Positions 16,291 through 25,567 of a DNA stretch of 64,000 nucleotides are shown here, in pieces. Source of the stretch: Desulfofustis sp. PB-SRB1 (GTDB lineage Bacteria > Desulfobacterota > Desulfobulbia > Desulfobulbales > Desulfocapsaceae); the NCBI GenBank assembly GCA_016722945.1, contig JAEQMT010000059.1, forward strand, positions 310,001 through 374,000. Reading direction: 5' to 3'. Position 1 is the stretch's first letter. Each line of letters opens with the position of its first letter. The notes under the pieces are model-generated. The model was not told the DNA's origin and did no database searches. It worked only from the letters and a program-made list of their open reading frames with translations. A program made the position numbers and the translations under genes.

Positions 16291-18799
16291 CCGTCTTTTC
16301 GTCGGCGGCGGCCATGTGGTATAAAATGGCCGGCAGTGAACCGGGCATCAGATATTCATCACGGGTGGCACCGGGCACCAGCAGGGAGGGGTCGTCGGCC
16401 ACTTCGCGCCAATCGTTGGTATTATCAGTCAGGGCGACAATTTCCAACAGGCGGCGGTTGAACAGATTGTTGATGGCGGCCCTGCCGATGCCCACCGTGG
16501 CGAAGATATCCACCCGATTGGCGAACAGCGAGTTCAGCTCCTGATAGGCACGAATCCCCCCGCACGAGCCGACGCTCACAAATCGCCGCGGCGCCGGCAT
16601 GTCGGTGAAACTGAGCTCACCCTGTTCATAGAGTGCGGTAAGCGGGTCGAAGAGGTGTTCGTCTCGCCAATAGCTGTGCCCGCGCTGGGCGTACATCTCA
16701 TAGCCGTGGCTGAAAAATCGTTTCAGCAGGGTGGCCTGGCGTTTTTCGCCCTGATAAAAACCGACTGCATGGGAACACTCAATGGCGTTAACGGTTTTCA
16801 CCCATTCAACGATCAGCGGGGATATCTGTAACAATGGATAGAGCTGATCAATGATGATATCGGGCCGGTTGGGCCACCGGCTGATGACGTGTTGTACCTG
16901 TTTCCCCGCCGTGCTCACGGCGGGTTCACCGCTTAATTGCACGGACAGGCGGGGACGATAGCCGTGATCGGCAAGATGCAGGCAGTTGGTGCGATAGGAG
17001 TAGCGACCGTCGTCATCATCTTGAAAGATAGAGAGGCTTTTCAGGGCGCCGTCCGCTTTCCAGTGGTTGAAATCGGCGGTGATAAAGGGGGCAAGGCTCA
17101 CTGTTCCACGTGCTGCCAGCAGCTCCGTTATCTTCTCTTTACAGGTCTCGGTGAGCAGCTCCGGGTGGGTGGTGCGATAATGGTCGAGGATGACCCTAAT
17201 CTGCCGTGAGAGCAGCGGTGGTGCACCGCTTTCGGCGTTCAGCAGGGTATCGATGAGAAATGCGCGGCCAGGGGTCTGCAAAGAGCGCAGCAGGGTCTGG
17301 AAGGTGGCGGCAAAGAGTATCAGGCTTTGTTCATGAGCCAGGGCCGATTCGCACAGCAGCCCGATAATCACCTGTTGTGATGCTTCATCTGCCGGCAGCA
17401 GCGTGGTAAGCTTACCCTTCTGGGCGCAGCTCACCAGAAAATCGGCAACAAATCGCTTGGCCGGATCGATGGTTTCAAGAAAAACCAGGACATTGTCATC
17501 GAATTGCCCCTGCAGCCGGGTTTTAAAAACAGGGATCAGCACATCTCGAAATGAGGAGTCATATAACTCACCGCCACGACACAGCAGGGCGTACAGTTCC
17601 GGTACCGACTGCTCCTCGGCTGTGGCGATGCGGGCAAAGGCGGTTGCCTCACGAAGCGTGGTGATGGCGGCGGCACGTCTTCCGGCGGTAAGCGCTGCCG
17701 AAAAATCCTGCTGGTGCCGAGCCACGGCACGAGGATGCAGATGGTTAAACAGGGTGGTGAGGTGTTCCGGTGAAGTGTTGGCCAGAGTGGCGGCACTGAT
17801 CTCCACCCCACCCTGATCGGTTATCGCATGCAGGTGGTTGATCCGCTCAATAACCGGGTCGGCGCCGTCGATAAGCGCCGTAAGGAGCAACGATTTTTCT
17901 GCCTGCGAGAGCGTTTGGAAGGCGGCCAGGCGCTGTTGCGGAGCAAAACGAAAATAGGCGGCAAGCCAGAACAGCGGATCCGCCTTGGTTTCATCTCGGC
18001 TGGCAAGCAGTGCTTCAAGGCGCGCGATGTCGGCATCGGCCAGCTCCGTGATTGCCGAAGCCATCGCCAAGGCGCCCTCAGCGTCGATCGGCGCGGCATC
18101 TATCGCCGCCTCTGTCAGCCGCTGCCGACTCGGGTTCATGGCGATCAGTAGCCTGCCGGCGTCAACGGCCTGGGTGCCGCGTAAGCCAGTTACGCTATAT
18201 ATGGATTGTGCCGCCCAGTGACCGCTGCTGCCCATTTTTGCGAGCTGGGCAATCAGCTCAAGGAGCTGGGCGGGACTCAGTTCTTTGGCGCCGGCGAGCG
18301 GGACGATCGCCTGCCGGGCCGAAAATGGCAGCCCACTGCTTTGTTCAAGGATACGCCAGCCCTCCTCAATACCGGCGCCCGGCAGCTCGAACATCAGCTC
18401 GAGCAGGGCCAGCTGGTCAAAATAGAGGTCAAAAAATACAAGTGTTTCAAGGGCTTGTACCGCCTGCTCGGCGGTGATTTCGGGATGTGCGGTGAACAGA
18501 CGCAGGGCGTATTGTTTTGTGTAGGGCAGACTTTTAACGGTATCCTGGTGATATTGATAGAGTTCATCATCAAGGCAGCTCACCTGGCTGAAATAGGCCA
18601 GGGTAATATCATCAGAGGTGACGATGTCGGCGGCACCGGCACTTGTTCCGAAGACGGCGGTGATGCCAAGCAGCACGATTGCCCATACCGCGCTACGCAA
18701 TGGACGAGAAAAGTGACGGTCTTCGATTGTCAGAAAAGCGGCAGGGTAGTTCCCTGGTTTGGTGTCGTACCAATCATATTCGTCACCACACCGCGCCAT
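16277..18799 (-). CDS. Large exported protein with likely caspase-like C-terminal domain
   Basis: An 840-residue protein that I cannot assign to a named family. Residues 36-57 are a membrane segment or late signal peptide ending SAGAA, preceded by a charged 35-residue lead, so the true start may be further in. Residues 60-560 are helical and repetitive (EALLASRDETKADPLFWLA, short TPR/HEAT-like units). Residues 560-840 look alpha/beta. There RGHSYW (His708) and FVSVGSCGGIRAY (Cys746) match the His/Cys pair and spacing of clan CD peptidases (caspase, gingipain, C25-type), with VGIGRAAINNLF after it. This suggests a periplasmic cysteine peptidase; it is inference from motifs. It starts 6 nt after korB and overlaps holA. 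Confidence 0.6.
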   Translation of the reverse strand: MARCGDEYDWYDTKPGNYPAAFLTIEDRHFSRPLRSAVWAIVLLGITAVFGTSAGAADIVTSDDITLAYFSQVSCLDDELYQYHQDTVKSLPYTKQYALRLFTAHPEITAEQAVQALETLVFFDLYFDQLALLELMFELPGAGIEEGWRILEQSSGLPFSARQAIVPLAGAKELSPAQLLELIAQLAKMGSSGHWAAQSIYSVTGLRGTQAVDAGRLLIAMNPSRQRLTEAAIDAAPIDAEGALAMASAITELADADIARLEALLASRDETKADPLFWLAAYFRFAPQQRLAAFQTLSQAEKSLLLTALIDGADPVIERINHLHAITDQGGVEISAATLANTSPEHLTTLFNHLHPRAVARHQQDFSAALTAGRRAAAITTLREATAFARIATAEEQSVPELYALLCRGGELYDSSFRDVLIPVFKTRLQGQFDDNVLVFLETIDPAKRFVADFLVSCAQKGKLTTLLPADEASQQVIIGLLCESALAHEQSLILFAATFQTLLRSLQTPGRAFLIDTLLNAESGAPPLLSRQIRVILDHYRTTHPELLTETCKEKITELLAARGTVSLAPFITADFNHWKADGALKSLSIFQDDDDGRYSYRTNCLHLADHGYRPRLSVQLSGEPAVSTAGKQVQHVISRWPNRPDIIIDQLYPLLQISPLIVEWVKTVNAIECSHAVGFYQGEKRQATLLKRFFSHGYEMYAQRGHSYWRDEHLFDPLTALYEQGELSFTDMPAPRRFVSVGSCGGIRAYQELNSLFANRVDIFATVGIGRAAINNLFNRRLLEIVALTDNTNDWREVADDPSLLVPGATRDEYLMPGSLPAILYHMAAADEKTGARS

Positions 18800-18805
18800 G
18801 CTTAA

Positions 18806-19858
18806 TTAGCGCAACGATTCGTTGAGTGCGGCAAGTGCTTTATTGCCGGGACACAAAGTTTTTTCATCGAGCTGATTCAGTGGGGTCGCCACCGTCTTGT
18901 TGATGTCGTGAAACTCTTCGCTGTCGGGGTTGAGATAGAGAAATCCGGTCAACAGCAGTTCGTTGTATCTGGCCTCCTCAATAGCGGCTATGGCATCTTT
19001 TCGATCGGTAACGATGTGTTGTTCCTCCTGCTTGAATAATTTGATAATCGAGCCGTCATGCAGGGTTACCGGAACCGCCGTATTGTCGGGATATTCGGTG
19101 GTGATTTCCTGGCGCAGGGGGATGAAATCAAAGGTGTTGGTTACCTCCATGTGATCGCGCACCCAGGAGTAACTTTTTGTTGATGTGGGGGCGTTGTTGA
19201 AGGTTACGCAGGGTGAGATTACATCGATGAAGGCAAACCCGCGATGAGAGATTGCCGCCTTGATGAGTGGAACCAGCTGTTTTTTGTCTCCGGAAAAGCC
19301 GCGAGCGACAAACCCGGCACCAAGCTGGATAGCCAGTTCACACAAATCGATGGATTCAAATGAGACCGGCGCCCCCTTGCGGGTTTTTGAACCCTTGTCG
19401 GCGGTGGCGGAATCCTGTCCCTTGGTGAGCCCGTAACAGCCGTTGTTCATGACAATGTAGATCATGTTGAGATTACGCCTGACCACATGGGCGAATTGTC
19501 CCAGCCCGATGGATGCGGTGTCGCCGTCGCCAGAGACTCCCAGATAAATTAACTCACGGTTGGCCATGTTGGCGCCGGAGGCCACCGACGGCATGCGACC
19601 GTGCACCGAGTTGAAACCGTGCGACCTGCCGAGGAAATAGGCCGGTGTTTTCGACGAGCACCCGATACCGGAAAGCTTCACCACATGGTGCGGGGGAATC
19701 GACATTTCAAAAAACGAGGTGATAATAGCGCTGACGATGGAGTCGTGACCGCACCCGGCGCACAGCGTGGAGATACCTCCTTCGTATTGCTTGCGGGTGT
19801 AGCCGATGTCGTTCTTTTGCGCTTCGGGGTGGCGAAATGCGGGCCGGTTATAACTCAT
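18806..19858 (-). CDS. 2-oxoacid:ferredoxin oxidoreductase beta subunit (TPP-binding)
   Basis: Start set at the ATG at 19858 (MSYNRPAFRHPE), overlapping the alpha-subunit stop by ATGA; a longer frame upstream is only the shadow of that gene. LCAGCGHDSI supplies Cys residues seen in the [4Fe-4S] part of beta subunits, and GDGDTASIGLGQFAHVVRRN with NNGCYGLTKGQ is the thiamine-diphosphate and magnesium site. The pair with the upstream alpha/gamma fusion forms a ferredoxin-linked 2-oxoacid oxidoreductase that decarboxylates a 2-oxoacid to its acyl-CoA. 2-oxoglutarate (KorAB type) is the likeliest substrate by domain style, but branched-chain keto acids are possible given ilvD nearby. Confidence 0.9.
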   Translation of the reverse strand: MSYNRPAFRHPEAQKNDIGYTRKQYEGGISTLCAGCGHDSIVSAIITSFFEMSIPPHHVVKLSGIGCSSKTPAYFLGRSHGFNSVHGRMPSVASGANMANRELIYLGVSGDGDTASIGLGQFAHVVRRNLNMIYIVMNNGCYGLTKGQDSATADKGSKTRKGAPVSFESIDLCELAIQLGAGFVARGFSGDKKQLVPLIKAAISHRGFAFIDVISPCVTFNNAPTSTKSYSWVRDHMEVTNTFDFIPLRQEITTEYPDNTAVPVTLHDGSIIKLFKQEEQHIVTDRKDAIAAIEEARYNELLLTGFLYLNPDSEEFHDINKTVATPLNQLDEKTLCPGNKALAALNESLR

Positions 19859-21717
19859 GATTGCGTCTCCTTGGCGGACGGCAGCGTCGGTCTGAGAAAT
19901 CCTTTGGTGCGGGCCAGAAGGGTGGCATGGATCTGGTTGCTGATCATGGTTGCGGTGATCGGCAGACCGTTGAAGTTGGTTACCGAAACGAGCTTTCCGG
20001 GCGGCAGCTGGCATTCGCCGGTGAGCAATATCTTCATCTGCGAATCGCGGTTCTGTTCAATGACGAACACCACCTCGTGCTGATTGATAAAATCAAATAC
20101 CTCGGGCTGGAAGGGAAAGGCGCGGATGCGCATGCGGTTGATTACCACCCCGCCGGCCGCCAGTTTATCCAGGGCCTCACCGGCCGCGGCGGTGGTTGAG
20201 CCGAAGAAGATGGCACCCAGCGGCGCCTGGTTGTCGGAAATATCTATCATGGGTTCCGGCACCAACCGTCGAGCCGTCTCCCACTTGTTCAAGAGCCGCC
20301 GCATGCCGCGCTCGTAGGCGGCGCTTTCCTCGGTGTAGGCGGCAAACTCGTTATGTGAGGTGCCTCGTGTCACATAGGCGCCGCGCTCCGGGTGGGCGCC
20401 GGGAATGGTGCGGTAACAGATACCATCCCGGTCGACGTCCAGATAACGACCCCAGGGACGATCCATCTTGTCGAGCTCGTCGTACCCCAGCACCTTGCCG
20501 CGATCGTAGCAGTGCCGGTCATCCCACTCAAGCGGCTCACAGATATGTTCATTCATGCCCAGGTCGAGATCGCTCATCAGAATTATCGGGGTCTGCAGGC
20601 GATCGGCCAGGTCAAAGGCCTGGGCGCTCATTTCAAAACACTCTTTCGGGTCACAGGGGAGCAATAACACGTTGCGGGTATCGCCATGGGAGGCATAGGC
20701 GCAGGCCAAAATGTCGGACTGCTGGGTTCTGGTGGGCATGCCGGTAGAGGGCCCACTGCGCTGCACATCGATGAGCACCACCGGAATCTCGGCGAAATAG
20801 GCAAGGCCGAGAAATTCAGCCATAAGGGAGATCCCCGGACCCGAGGTCGCGGTAAACGAACGGGCTCCGTTCCAGGCGCCGCCGATGGCGATACCGATGG
20901 CCGCCAGTTCGTCTTCTGCCTGGATGGCGGCATAACGCTTTTCACCGGTCTCGGGGTCGGTCCGGTACTTTCTGGCGTAGCGTTCAAAGGCCTCGATCAC
21001 CGAGGTCGACGGAGTTATCGGATACCACCCCGCCACCGTGGCGCCGCCATAAAGAGCGCCTAAGGCGGCGGCACTGTTGCCGTCGATCATGATCCGTTCC
21101 CCTACCCCGTCAGCGCTTTTGATGGTGAGTCCGCAGACGCCGTGATGATGGGTATGGGCGTAGTCGTAGCCGAGCCGCAGAGCGGTGAGGTTGGGCTCCG
21201 CCAGCTTCGGTTTTTTGGCGAATTGCAGACGTACCGCCTCGTTCATGGGCTCCAGACCGATATCAAACAGAGCGGCCAGGGCGCCGATGTAGATGATATT
21301 TTTCATCAGTTGACGCAGCCGGCTGTCGCCGAACTCATCGTTGCAGAGCTGGGTCAGCGGTACCCCGATAGTGGTGATGTCATCGCGGGTGAAACTGTCC
21401 GGCAGCTCACGGGTGGAATCATAGAAAAAATAACCGCCGGGTAACACCATATCGTAATCCTGGCGCATGGTCTGGCCGTTTACCGCAATGATAAAATCGG
21501 CCCCGCCGCGACGGCCCAGGTGCCCCTTTTCGGTGATACGCACCTCGTACCAGGTGGGCAGCCCCTGGATGTTTGAGGGGAAGACGTTTTTCGGAACAAC
21601 CGGGACACCCAGACGAAACACCACCTTGGCGAACAGATTGTTGGCGCTGGCTGAGCCGGATCCGTTGACGTTGGCGAAGCGGACAACGAAATCGTTGGTT
21701 TTTTCCATTGGTTTCAT
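19855..21717 (-). CDS. 2-oxoacid:ferredoxin oxidoreductase alpha subunit, gamma-alpha fusion
   Basis: The start is taken at the ATG at 21717, which overlaps the stop of the flavoprotein gene as ATGA. The 620-residue product joins an N-terminal gamma domain (about residues 1-185; NVNGSGSASANNLFAKVVFRLG, GADFIIAVN) to an alpha domain carrying the pyrimidine and CoA-side motifs (GNSAAALGALYGGATVAGWYPITPSTSV, IQAEDELAAIGIAIGGAWNGARS, TATSGPGISLMAE). This fusion is the common bacterial KorA form. The C-terminal part (ITPSTS to end) also holds RMRIRAFPF and FVIEQNRDSQMKILL, the domain II region. It works with the beta subunit 3' to it. Confidence 0.91.
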   Translation of the reverse strand: MKPMEKTNDFVVRFANVNGSGSASANNLFAKVVFRLGVPVVPKNVFPSNIQGLPTWYEVRITEKGHLGRRGGADFIIAVNGQTMRQDYDMVLPGGYFFYDSTRELPDSFTRDDITTIGVPLTQLCNDEFGDSRLRQLMKNIIYIGALAALFDIGLEPMNEAVRLQFAKKPKLAEPNLTALRLGYDYAHTHHHGVCGLTIKSADGVGERIMIDGNSAAALGALYGGATVAGWYPITPSTSVIEAFERYARKYRTDPETGEKRYAAIQAEDELAAIGIAIGGAWNGARSFTATSGPGISLMAEFLGLAYFAEIPVVLIDVQRSGPSTGMPTRTQQSDILACAYASHGDTRNVLLLPCDPKECFEMSAQAFDLADRLQTPIILMSDLDLGMNEHICEPLEWDDRHCYDRGKVLGYDELDKMDRPWGRYLDVDRDGICYRTIPGAHPERGAYVTRGTSHNEFAAYTEESAAYERGMRRLLNKWETARRLVPEPMIDISDNQAPLGAIFFGSTTAAAGEALDKLAAGGVVINRMRIRAFPFQPEVFDFINQHEVVFVIEQNRDSQMKILLTGECQLPPGKLVSVTNFNGLPITATMISNQIHATLLARTKGFLRPTLPSAKETQS

Positions 21718-23492
21718 AGTTGAGATGCCTGTGCCGACTTGTAGAAGAATTTTATCATTTCCCAGGCCGATGTTGGACACCGCTCCGCGCACATGCCGCA
21801 ATGGAGGCAGACATTTTCATCTTTCACCATCACCCTCCCGGTGGGCAGAGTATCTGATACATAGAGATCCTGGCTTTGGTTGCGGGCCGGGACGATTAGT
21901 TGTTCCCGTAAGACTGCTTCCTCATCGTTTTCGATGAAGTTGATGCAATTGGTGGGACAGATGTCCGCGCAGGCGTCACATTCGATACATAGGGTGTAAT
22001 CAAAGACCGTCTGCACATCACAATTGAGACAGCGTTTGGCCTCCGTCTTGCTGGTCGGTTGGGAAAAGCCAAGCTCCACCTCCACCAGCCGGTCGCGCAG
22101 GGTTTTGGCCTTTGCCACGGTGGGCACCTGTTGCCGGTCATCCTCGGTTACGTGACTGTCGTAAATCCAGTCGTGAAAGCCCAGCTTCTGGCCGGCCAGT
22201 TTTACCTGGGGGTGGGGACGATCATGCAGGTTTTTGCCCCGGCAGAGCAGATCAATGGAGATAGCTGCCTGATGACCATGTTCCACCGCAATGATGATGT
22301 TGGCCGGGCCAAAGGCAGCGTCGCCGCCGAAGAAAACTCTCTCAACGGTGGACTGCAGGGTGACCGGATCGAGAACGGGAAGACCTCTCTCGGTGAACTC
22401 GATGCCGCTGTTTTCGTCAATGAAAGGAAAGGCGTTCTGCTGGCCGATGGCAAGCAGCACCTCGTCACAGGCAAAAAAGACCGGCTCCTCGCCGGTTGGC
22501 TCCAGCCGGCGGCGGCCGTTTTCGTCGTACACCGGCTGGACCTTGTCAAACAACATGCCGACCAGCCTTCCGTCTTCTATGACAAACTCACGCGGGGTGT
22601 GGTTTTCGATAATGGGAATATCTTCCTTAACCGCATCTTCGATCTCCCACTCCGAGGCCTTCATCTCCGCCCGTGGGCTGCGCACGATTACCTTGACATC
22701 CTCTCCCCCCAGCCGCCGGGCGGTGCGGCAGCAGTCCATGGCGGTATTGCCGCCGCCCAGAACGAGAACTTTTTTACCAATTTTTTCTACATGTCCCCAG
22801 ACGACACCGGCCAGCCATTCGATACCCACGTGAATGGTCTTGTCCCCTGCCGCCCGGCCCGGCAGATCGAGGTCGCGGCCACGCGGGGCGCCGCAGCCGA
22901 CGAATACGGCATCATAGTCCTGGGCAAGCAGATCACGTATGTCGGAGACGTAATGACTGGTGCGGGTGGTGATGTTGCCGAGGTTGGTGATATAGCCGAT
23001 TTCGGTATTGAGAATCTCCTCAGGCAGTCGAAATGAAGGCACCTGGCTGCGCATAAAGCCGCCAAGCTTGGTCTGATCGTCAAAAATTTCAATCTCATAG
23101 CCTAAAATGGACAGGTCGCGGGCCACCGTCAGCGAGGCGGGTCCGGCGCCGATCAGTGCTATTTTCTTGCCGTTTGTCTGGGCGGGAGCCTTCGGCAGCA
23201 GCCCCAGAACATCGTCGCGATTATCGGCCGCCACCCGCTTGAGACGGCAGATGGCCACCGGTTCTTCATCGACCCGGGTGCGGCGGCAGGCCGGTTCACA
23301 CGGGCGGTCACACACCCTGCCCAGGACACCGGGAAAGACGTTGGAGACCCAGTTGATCATGTAGGCCTCGGTGTAGTGCTTGTGCAGGATAAGTCTGATA
23401 TATTCCGCCACCGGGGTATGGGCCGGACAGGCGTACTGGCAGTCGATTACTTTATGGAAATAGTGCGGATTCTTGATATCTGTCGGTTTCAA
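21714..23492 (-). CDS. GltD-like FAD/NAD(P) oxidoreductase with 4Fe-4S domains
   Basis: This is a 592-residue homologue of the small subunit of glutamate synthase and of NfnB. An N-terminal cysteine cluster (CQYACPAHTPV, VCDRPCEPACRR) binds [4Fe-4S] clusters, IALIGAGPASLTVARDLSILG is the FAD site and VLVLGGGNTAMDCCRTARRLGG the NAD(P) site. The last 110 residues add a two-cluster ferredoxin domain (CIECDACADICPTNC and CLHCGMCAERCPTS). The stop overlaps the start of the alpha subunit, so it is very likely the electron-transfer partner of the 2-oxoacid oxidoreductase, moving electrons between NAD(P)H and ferredoxin or the enzyme itself. Confidence 0.9.
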   Translation of the reverse strand: MKPTDIKNPHYFHKVIDCQYACPAHTPVAEYIRLILHKHYTEAYMINWVSNVFPGVLGRVCDRPCEPACRRTRVDEEPVAICRLKRVAADNRDDVLGLLPKAPAQTNGKKIALIGAGPASLTVARDLSILGYEIEIFDDQTKLGGFMRSQVPSFRLPEEILNTEIGYITNLGNITTRTSHYVSDIRDLLAQDYDAVFVGCGAPRGRDLDLPGRAAGDKTIHVGIEWLAGVVWGHVEKIGKKVLVLGGGNTAMDCCRTARRLGGEDVKVIVRSPRAEMKASEWEIEDAVKEDIPIIENHTPREFVIEDGRLVGMLFDKVQPVYDENGRRRLEPTGEEPVFFACDEVLLAIGQQNAFPFIDENSGIEFTERGLPVLDPVTLQSTVERVFFGGDAAFGPANIIIAVEHGHQAAISIDLLCRGKNLHDRPHPQVKLAGQKLGFHDWIYDSHVTEDDRQQVPTVAKAKTLRDRLVEVELGFSQPTSKTEAKRCLNCDVQTVFDYTLCIECDACADICPTNCINFIENDEEAVLREQLIVPARNQSQDLYVSDTLPTGRVMVKDENVCLHCGMCAERCPTSAWEMIKFFYKSAQASQL

Positions 23493-23611
23493 AACAAACT
23501 CTCGCTAGGTGTTGATAACAATGCAGTATTGCATACAGAAAAGGTGTTGCTGGTATGGACCGTATCACGATTGGCGATACCCGCGGTCGTCGGCCGTTGC
23601 CGTCATCTTGT

Positions 23612-25456
23612 TTATTGCTCACCTTCTTCGGGCAGAATATGGACGGCGCCGCGGTCTGCCGATGACACGAAATGGGCATAAGTCTTCAGTGCCTTGCTGA
23701 TGGTGCGCTCCCGTGGCGGCGGGGTGTAGGCCTGGGCGCCGCGCTGCTCCTCCCGACTCCGCCGCTCATCCATTTGCTCGGTGGAAAGATGCGCGTTGAT
23801 GGTGCGTTTCGGGATGTCGATATGGATTTCATCGCCGTCTTCAAGCAGGGCGATGGCGCCGCCGGAGGCTGCCTCAGGAGACACATGGCCGATTGACAGC
23901 CCCGAAGTGCCGCCGGAAAACCTGCCGTCGGTGAGCAGTGCGCAGGAGGCGCCGAGTCCTGACGATTTGAGATACGAGGTGGGGTAGAGCATTTCCTGCA
24001 TACCGGGTCCACCGCGCGGCCCTTCATAGCGGATAACCACCACGTCACCTGGTTCGATGTGGCCGCCAAGAATTGCCTCGCAGGCCTCTTCCTGGGAGGC
24101 AAAAATCTTTGCCGTGCCGGTGAACACGAGGATTGATTTGTCCACCCCGGCTGTTTTGACGATGCAGCCGTTTTCGGCGATGTTGCCGTACAGCACCGCC
24201 AGGCCGCCATCGGCGCTGTAGGCATGTTCGCGGTCACGGATGCAGCCGGCGGAGCGGTCGCGATCGAGGCGGTCATAGCTGCTGTGTTGCGAGCCCATCG
24301 TCAGGTTGCGTTCACCGGCCGGAGCGCTGGCGTAGAGCTGCAGCGCCTCGCTGGTTGCCGATTCCCCCATGATATCGTAGCGGGCAAGGGCATCTTTGAG
24401 GTGTAACCCATCGGCCCGCACCACCGAGGTGTCGATAAGACCAGCTCGGTCAAGTTCGCCCATGATGCCCAGTATGCCGCCGGCGCGATTGACGTCTTCA
24501 ACATGATATGAGGATGACGGCGCTACCTTGCAGAGGTTGGGAACCTGACGTGATAATCGGTCGATATCGGCCATGGTGAAATCCACTCCGGCTTCGTGGG
24601 CGATGGCGAGCAGATGCAGTACCGTATTGGTGGAACCGCCCATGGCGATATCCAGCGCCATGGCGTTCTCAAAAGCGGCCTTGGTGCCGATGGAACGTGG
24701 CAGCACTGAATCATCGCCATGCTCATACCAGGCCTGTGCCATTTCCACCAGCCGTACTGCCGCCTGTTCAAACAAGGCGGTTCGGTTGGCATGTGTTGCC
24801 ACCACCGTGCCGTTGCCGGGCAGGGCGAGGCCCAGCGCCTCATTGAGGCAGTTCATGGAGTTGGCGGTAAACATTCCGGAGCATGACCCACAGGTTGGGC
24901 AGGCGTGTTGCTCGACGCGGGCAATCTGCTCATCGGAGATGTTTTTATCCGCCGCCATTACCATTGCGTCCACCAAATCATAACGCTTATCGCCGTCGCG
25001 TCCCGCCTCCATGGGGCCGCCGGACACGAAGATGGCGGGGATGTTGAGGCGCATGGCGGCGATCAGCATGCCCGGGGTGATTTTATCGCAATTTGAGATG
25101 CAGAGCATGGCATCAACCGTGTGGGCATTGCACATATACTCAACGCTGTCGGCGATCAGATCACGAGAGGGCAGCGAGTAGAGCATGCCGTTGTGGCCCA
25201 TGGCGATACCGTCGTCAATGGCGATGGTGTTGAATTCGGCGGCGAAACAGCCATGTTCGGCAATGATCGCCTTGGCGCGTTGACCGATTTCGTGAAGGTG
25301 GACGTGGCCCGGCACGAATTGGGTGAACGAGTTGACAATGGCGAAAATCGGCTTGCCCATCTGCTGTTCGGTCATGCCGTTGGCCCGCCAGAGACTGCGG
25401 GCGCCCGCCATACGGCGGCCGGCGATGGTGGTGGCACTGCGAAGCGTTTGCTTCAT
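23612..25456 (-). CDS. ilvD: Dihydroxy-acid dehydratase
   Basis: IlvD dehydrates 2,3-dihydroxy-isovalerate and its methylvalerate counterpart in branched-chain amino acid synthesis. The ATG at 25456 follows AGGAGC ([15 protein letters not shown]); an upstream frame to 25528 has no support. Family hallmarks include [34 protein letters not shown] and [19 protein letters not shown] (Fe-S cysteines), [20 protein letters not shown] and [20 protein letters not shown]. Length (614 aa) is normal. It runs toward the redox genes with a 119-nt gap and so may or may not share their transcript. PilT-like gene runs divergently. Confidence 0.96.
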   Translation of the reverse strand: MKQTLRSATTIAGRRMAGARSLWRANGMTEQQMGKPIFAIVNSFTQFVPGHVHLHEIGQRAKAIIAEHGCFAAEFNTIAIDDGIAMGHNGMLYSLPSRDLIADSVEYMCNAHTVDAMLCISNCDKITPGMLIAAMRLNIPAIFVSGGPMEAGRDGDKRYDLVDAMVMAADKNISDEQIARVEQHACPTCGSCSGMFTANSMNCLNEALGLALPGNGTVVATHANRTALFEQAAVRLVEMAQAWYEHGDDSVLPRSIGTKAAFENAMALDIAMGGSTNTVLHLLAIAHEAGVDFTMADIDRLSRQVPNLCKVAPSSSYHVEDVNRAGGILGIMGELDRAGLIDTSVVRADGLHLKDALARYDIMGESATSEALQLYASAPAGERNLTMGSQHSSYDRLDRDRSAGCIRDREHAYSADGGLAVLYGNIAENGCIVKTAGVDKSILVFTGTAKIFASQEEACEAILGGHIEPGDVVVIRYEGPRGGPGMQEMLYPTSYLKSSGLGASCALLTDGRFSGGTSGLSIGHVSPEAASGGAIALLEDGDEIHIDIPKRTINAHLSTEQMDERRSREEQRGAQAYTPPPRERTISKALKTYAHFVSSADRGAVHILPEEGEQ

Positions 25457-25567
25457 CGGCGAGCTCCTTTGTTTGTTTGCACAGAATATGAAAAAAAAAA
25501 TATACATTATTTCCATGGCAGTATACAATGATCCCCGTATCTATTGCACAGAATTTCCCGTGGATTC

